Part shown: one piece after another, positions 35,004 to 37,767 of the stretch
Layout of the letters: the number at the start of each line of letters is the position of its first letter
Position numbering within the stretch: the stretch's first letter is position 1
Assembly: GCF_016861915.1 (NCBI RefSeq)
Contig: NZ_BOLX01000016.1
Location: forward strand, 1 to 37,767
Direction of reading: 5' to 3'
From: Apilactobacillus nanyangensis
GTDB lineage: Bacteria > Bacillota > Bacilli > Lactobacillales > Lactobacillaceae
DNA: 37,767 bases
Program-made: the position numbers and the translations under genes
The notes under the pieces: model-generated
Database searches by the model: none
Told to the model about the DNA's origin: nothing
Seen by the model: the letters and a program-made list of their open reading frames with translations, nothing else

Positions 35004-36686
35004 ATGAACAAACTAAACGTCAAAAATAACGAAACAGCTATTTATGGCGTTGGTGGACTTGGTGAAATTGGAAAAAACACCTATGGTGTTCAATTTCAAG
35101 ATGAAATCATCTTAATCGATGCAGGAATTAAATTCCCAGAGGATGATTTATTAGGGGTCGACTATGTTATCCCTGATTATCAATACCTAGTAAAAAACAA
35201 GGACAAAATCAAAGCATTAGTTATCACCCACGGACATGAAGATCATATCGGTGGTGTTCCATACCTAATCCGCGATTTAAATGTTCCCATTTACGCTGGT
35301 CCATTGGCGTCAGCACTAATCAAGAACAAATTAGAAGAACATGGATTATTGAGAAGTACTGAGATTCATGAAATCAATCCACAAACCGTCTTAAAGTTTA
35401 ACAAGACAAAAGTTTCATTCTTCCGTACCACCCACTCAATTCCTGATACTTTGGGAATCGCGGTTCACACCCCTTCTGGAGTGATTGTCGAAACTGGGGA
35501 TTACAAGTTTGATTTGACCCCTGTTACGAGACAGCCGCCTGATTTACAAGAAATGGCAAGATTAGGACGTGAAGGTGTCCTATGTCTAATGTCGGATAGC
35601 ACAAACGCTGAACGACCTGTTTGGACTAAGTCAGAAAGTTGGATTGGTTCTGCAGTTGAACACATCTTTGATGAAGAAACTGGAAGAATCATCTTCGCAA
35701 CTTTTGCATCTAATATTTCAAGAATTAAAACTGCTTGTGATGCTGCCCTAAGACATGGTAGAAAGATTGCTGTTTTTGGAAGAAGTATGGAATCTGCAAT
35801 TGTTAATGGACAAGAATTAGGATACTTAAACGTTCCTGATGGTACATTCGTTGACGCTTCAGAATTACAATCTCTTCCAGCCGAAAAAACCCTTATCTTA
35901 TGTACAGGTTCTCAAGGTGAAACTATGGCTGCCCTTTCCAGAATTGCTAACGGTACTCATAGACAAATCGCAATCCAACCAAATGATACTGTAGTATTCT
36001 CAAGTAACCCCATTCCTGGTAACAAGGTTAGTGTTAACCGTGTTATCAATGAATTGGAAGAAGCTGGTGCTAAAGTTATTCATGGTAAGATTAACAAGAT
36101 CCATACTTCTGGTCACGGTGGACAAGAAGAACAAAAGCTTATGCTTAGTTTAATGAAGCCAAAATACTTCATGCCTATTCACGGTGAATTTAGAATGTTA
36201 AAAATTCATACTGAACTAGCGGAACAATGTGGTGTTCCAATGGAAAACAGTTTCATTATGAAGAATGGTGATGTCTTAGCACTAACTAAGGATTCAGCAA
36301 GAATTGCTGGTCACTTCGCTGCCGGAGATGTTTACATTGATGGTAACGGAATTGGTGATATTGGAAACGTTGTTTTACGTGACCGTCAACTATTATCTGA
36401 AGAAGGATTAGTTGTGGTTGTCGCAACAATTAACCTAAAAGATCAAGAAATTCAATCTGGTCCTGACTTACTTTCCAGAGGTTTCGTATATATGAGAGAG
36501 TCTGGTCAATTACTAGACGAAGGAAGACGATTAGTATTTAGAACTATTCGTCGTGCTATGCGTAACAAGAATGCCAACGAATCAAGCATCAGAAACGCTA
36601 TCATCGATGATTTACAAGAATTCTTATATAATAAGACCGAAAGACATCCTTTGATTTTACCAATGTTAATTATGAATAAAAAATAA
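35004..36686 (+). CDS. rnjA: Ribonuclease J1
   Basis: RNase J1 is a 5'-3' exonuclease and endonuclease central to mRNA turnover and rRNA maturation. The 560-residue protein has an intact metal site: THGHEDH (His76, His78, Asp80, His81), [21 protein letters not shown] and PIHGEF. The beta-CASP domain and the C-terminal dimerisation domain (ending [13 protein letters not shown]) are present. ACGGAG lies 11 bases before the ATG. Its partner, the degenerate J2 protein, is at 18502-20193. Confidence 0.97.
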   Translation: MNKLNVKNNETAIYGVGGLGEIGKNTYGVQFQDEIILIDAGIKFPEDDLLGVDYVIPDYQYLVKNKDKIKALVITHGHEDHIGGVPYLIRDLNVPIYAGPLASALIKNKLEEHGLLRSTEIHEINPQTVLKFNKTKVSFFRTTHSIPDTLGIAVHTPSGVIVETGDYKFDLTPVTRQPPDLQEMARLGREGVLCLMSDSTNAERPVWTKSESWIGSAVEHIFDEETGRIIFATFASNISRIKTACDAALRHGRKIAVFGRSMESAIVNGQELGYLNVPDGTFVDASELQSLPAEKTLILCTGSQGETMAALSRIANGTHRQIAIQPNDTVVFSSNPIPGNKVSVNRVINELEEAGAKVIHGKINKIHTSGHGGQEEQKLMLSLMKPKYFMPIHGEFRMLKIHTELAEQCGVPMENSFIMKNGDVLALTKDSARIAGHFAAGDVYIDGNGIGDIGNVVLRDRQLLSEEGLVVVVATINLKDQEIQSGPDLLSRGFVYMRESGQLLDEGRRLVFRTIRRAMRNKNANESSIRNAIIDDLQEFLYNKTERHPLILPMLIMNKK

Positions 36687-36705
36687 TTTCAAATTGATGC
36701 TTATT

Positions 36706-36738
36706 AAAAACGAATTCTTAATTGAATTCGTTTTTATT
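36706..36738 (+). terminator. Intrinsic terminator of rpoY-rnjA
   Basis: AAAAACGAATTC / GAATTCGTTTTT around TTAATT (36706-36735), followed by a T-rich run, 19 bases after the rnjA stop codon. Confidence 0.88.
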
Positions 36739-36762
36739 TTTACATAGAAAGGAGTATTTAAG

Positions 36763-37671
36763 TTGAACACTGATTATTTAGTCATCTTCAATCCAGTGGC
36801 TAATAAAAGAAGAGCTAAACATCAATGGCCTGAAATTAAAAAGCAATTGGATGCAAACGACATTAAGTACCGTCTAAAGATTACTAGACGCCCTCTTCAC
36901 TGCGTATCCATTATTTCGCATTATTTAGTTACATCATTTAGAAGTGACTCACTACCTAAGGCCATTATTGTAATTGGTGGAGATGGAACCGTGCATGAAA
37001 CCATCGAAGGCATTCATGCTGCTCAATCAAAGAATGAATCAATTCCAAACATACCTGTATTGATCATTCCAACCGGTGCTAACAATAACTTCTACACCCA
37101 TATGAAGCAACAACATAACATGAATAGTAACTTCATTGAACAAATCAAGAATCATCATGTTGAAAATCATGAAATTGGTTTGTTCGATGAACACATTAAA
37201 AAGCAACGTGGTATTTTCTTAAACAATTTGGGAATTGGTTTAGATGCCAACGTCTTTAACCTAAAGAATAATTTCATTTCACATAAGATCAACTTAAAGA
37301 CCAGAATCGAATACTACCTTTCAATCTTCCCTACTATCTACAACCTAAGCACATTTCCTGTAGATATTAAGGCTAACGGTGAAAAACATAAGATTAAAAA
37401 GGCATTCATGGTGACTGCTTTAAATCATGACACTGATAATGACATTGAATTACTAGTACTAACTAGAAAAAACATTTTCCAACTATGCTACGTAATCATG
37501 CGTGTCCTATTCAAACGTGAGTTAAAAGTGAAGTCTGCTTTTAAAATCAGAAGTGATAACATTCATGTTGAAATTCCATCTTTGGAATACGCTCACGCCG
37601 ATGGAGAAACATTGGGAAGCCGTTTTTACGATATCGAATACCGTAAAACAAAATATCCATTTATATACTAA
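36763..37671 (+). CDS. Diacylglycerol kinase-like lipid kinase
   Basis: The 302-residue protein belongs to the DAGK catalytic-domain family: FNPVANKRRAKH at the N-terminus, GGDGT (72-76) for nucleotide binding and ADGE near the C-terminus. Bacterial members phosphorylate diacylglycerol or related lipids; DgkB recycles diacylglycerol from lipoteichoic acid synthesis. The segment usually written GTxNDFA reads GANNNFY (105-111), so the substrate or activity may differ. The start is TTG 36763, eight bases after AAAGGAG. An IS3 end lies 20 bases after the stop codon. Confidence 0.85.
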   Translation: MNTDYLVIFNPVANKRRAKHQWPEIKKQLDANDIKYRLKITRRPLHCVSIISHYLVTSFRSDSLPKAIIVIGGDGTVHETIEGIHAAQSKNESIPNIPVLIIPTGANNNFYTHMKQQHNMNSNFIEQIKNHHVENHEIGLFDEHIKKQRGIFLNNLGIGLDANVFNLKNNFISHKINLKTRIEYYLSIFPTIYNLSTFPVDIKANGEKHKIKKAFMVTALNHDTDNDIELLVLTRKNIFQLCYVIMRVLFKRELKVKSAFKIRSDNIHVEIPSLEYAHADGETLGSRFYDIEYRKTKYPFIY

Positions 37672-37691
37672 AAAAAGAGTGATATTAATCA

Positions 37692-37767
37692 TGACCTGAA
37701 CCCCTAAAATTGGAAGATGGTTATGCTATTTTCTGGGAGGAATTGATCCGGTATTCAACCGGTGACA
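37692..37767 (-). mobile_element. Right (3') end of the same IS3-family element, opposite orientation
   Basis: It is the exact reverse complement of bases 1-76. It begins at the junction with TGACCTGAACCCC, the terminal inverted repeat, and carries the transposase C-terminus on the minus strand. The two copies therefore face inwards with the same end, flanking the whole window. Confidence 0.8.
37721..37765 (-). CDS. IS3-family transposase (OrfB), C-terminal fragment cut by the window edge
   Basis: Reading inwards on the minus strand gives SPVEYRINSSQKIA and a stop, the same fragment as at the other end. The rest of the transposase lies beyond the window. It is convergent with the lipid-kinase gene. 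Confidence 0.75.
   Translation of the reverse strand, partial: SPVEYRINSSQKIA

Overview
The window is an AT-rich stretch of chromosome from a Gram-positive, low-GC Lactobacillaceae bacterium. The evidence is a mevalonate-pathway HMG-CoA synthase, a Ser-CGA class II tRNA, an RpoY-RNase J1 pair, a second RNase J, ComEA/EB/EC, and Firmicutes-specific small proteins (YneF, YnzC, YlbG, YktA types). The gene order rpsO-rnjB-TPR-tuf-tig-clpX-engB is also typical of the family. The overall look resembles heterofermentative, insect- or plant-associated genera (Apilactobacillus/Fructilactobacillus), but the genus cannot be fixed from sequence reading alone.

Layout. Bases 1-76 and 37692-37767 are copies, in opposite orientation, of the 3' end of an IS3-family insertion sequence, each with the last codons of its transposase. 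From 92 to 2973 lie yneF, ynzC, the SOS repressor lexA (divergent from ynzC, with an operator between), a nucleoside deoxyribosyltransferase and mvaS. From 3077 to 4825 is a small accessory block: a secreted dispersin-B-like GH20 hexosaminidase and a four-helix membrane protein, next to tRNA-Ser(CGA). Then come rnz-recJ-apt (5025-8821), obgE and uvrC (8909-12059), a 46-codon small gene, a MazG-like protein, engB, clpX, tig and tuf (12147-17370), a TPR protein, RNase J2 and rpsO (17559-20645), and rpsT on the plus strand. The competence operon comEA-comEB-comEC-holA follows (21242-25682), then rsmD-coaD-ylbL (25747-27829), ylbG, ftsW and typA (27843-31322). The last part holds an operon of an LDH-like pseudoenzyme, a YktA-type protein and an inositol-monophosphatase-like enzyme (31432-33446), def, a hypothetical membrane protein, rpoY-rnjA and a lipid-kinase-like gene ending at 37671.

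How it fits together. Most genes are housekeeping: RNA maturation and decay (two RNase J paralogues, RNase Z, RsmD), translation (EF-Tu, S15, S20, TypA, EngB, ObgE, deformylase), protein quality control (ClpX, trigger factor), DNA repair (LexA, UvrC, RecJ) and DNA uptake (ComEA, ComEC). Most transcription units end in clear intrinsic terminators and many start with extended -10 promoters (TGnTATAAT-like).

The most notable observations are: the dispersin-like secreted hydrolase; an LDH-fold protein that has lost every catalytic residue; an RNase J2 stripped of most metal ligands beside an intact RNase J1; a comEC with no ordinary start codon, lying in frame directly after the comEB stop; a stem-loop at the extreme 5' end of the tuf mRNA; and IS insertions at both ends that appear to land in transcription terminators. 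No stretch over 300 bases lacks a gene; the longest gaps (about 275 bases at 20646-20920 and 246 bases at 4223-4468) hold promoters and a probable ribosomal-protein leader. I saw no clear previously undescribed multi-gene system.
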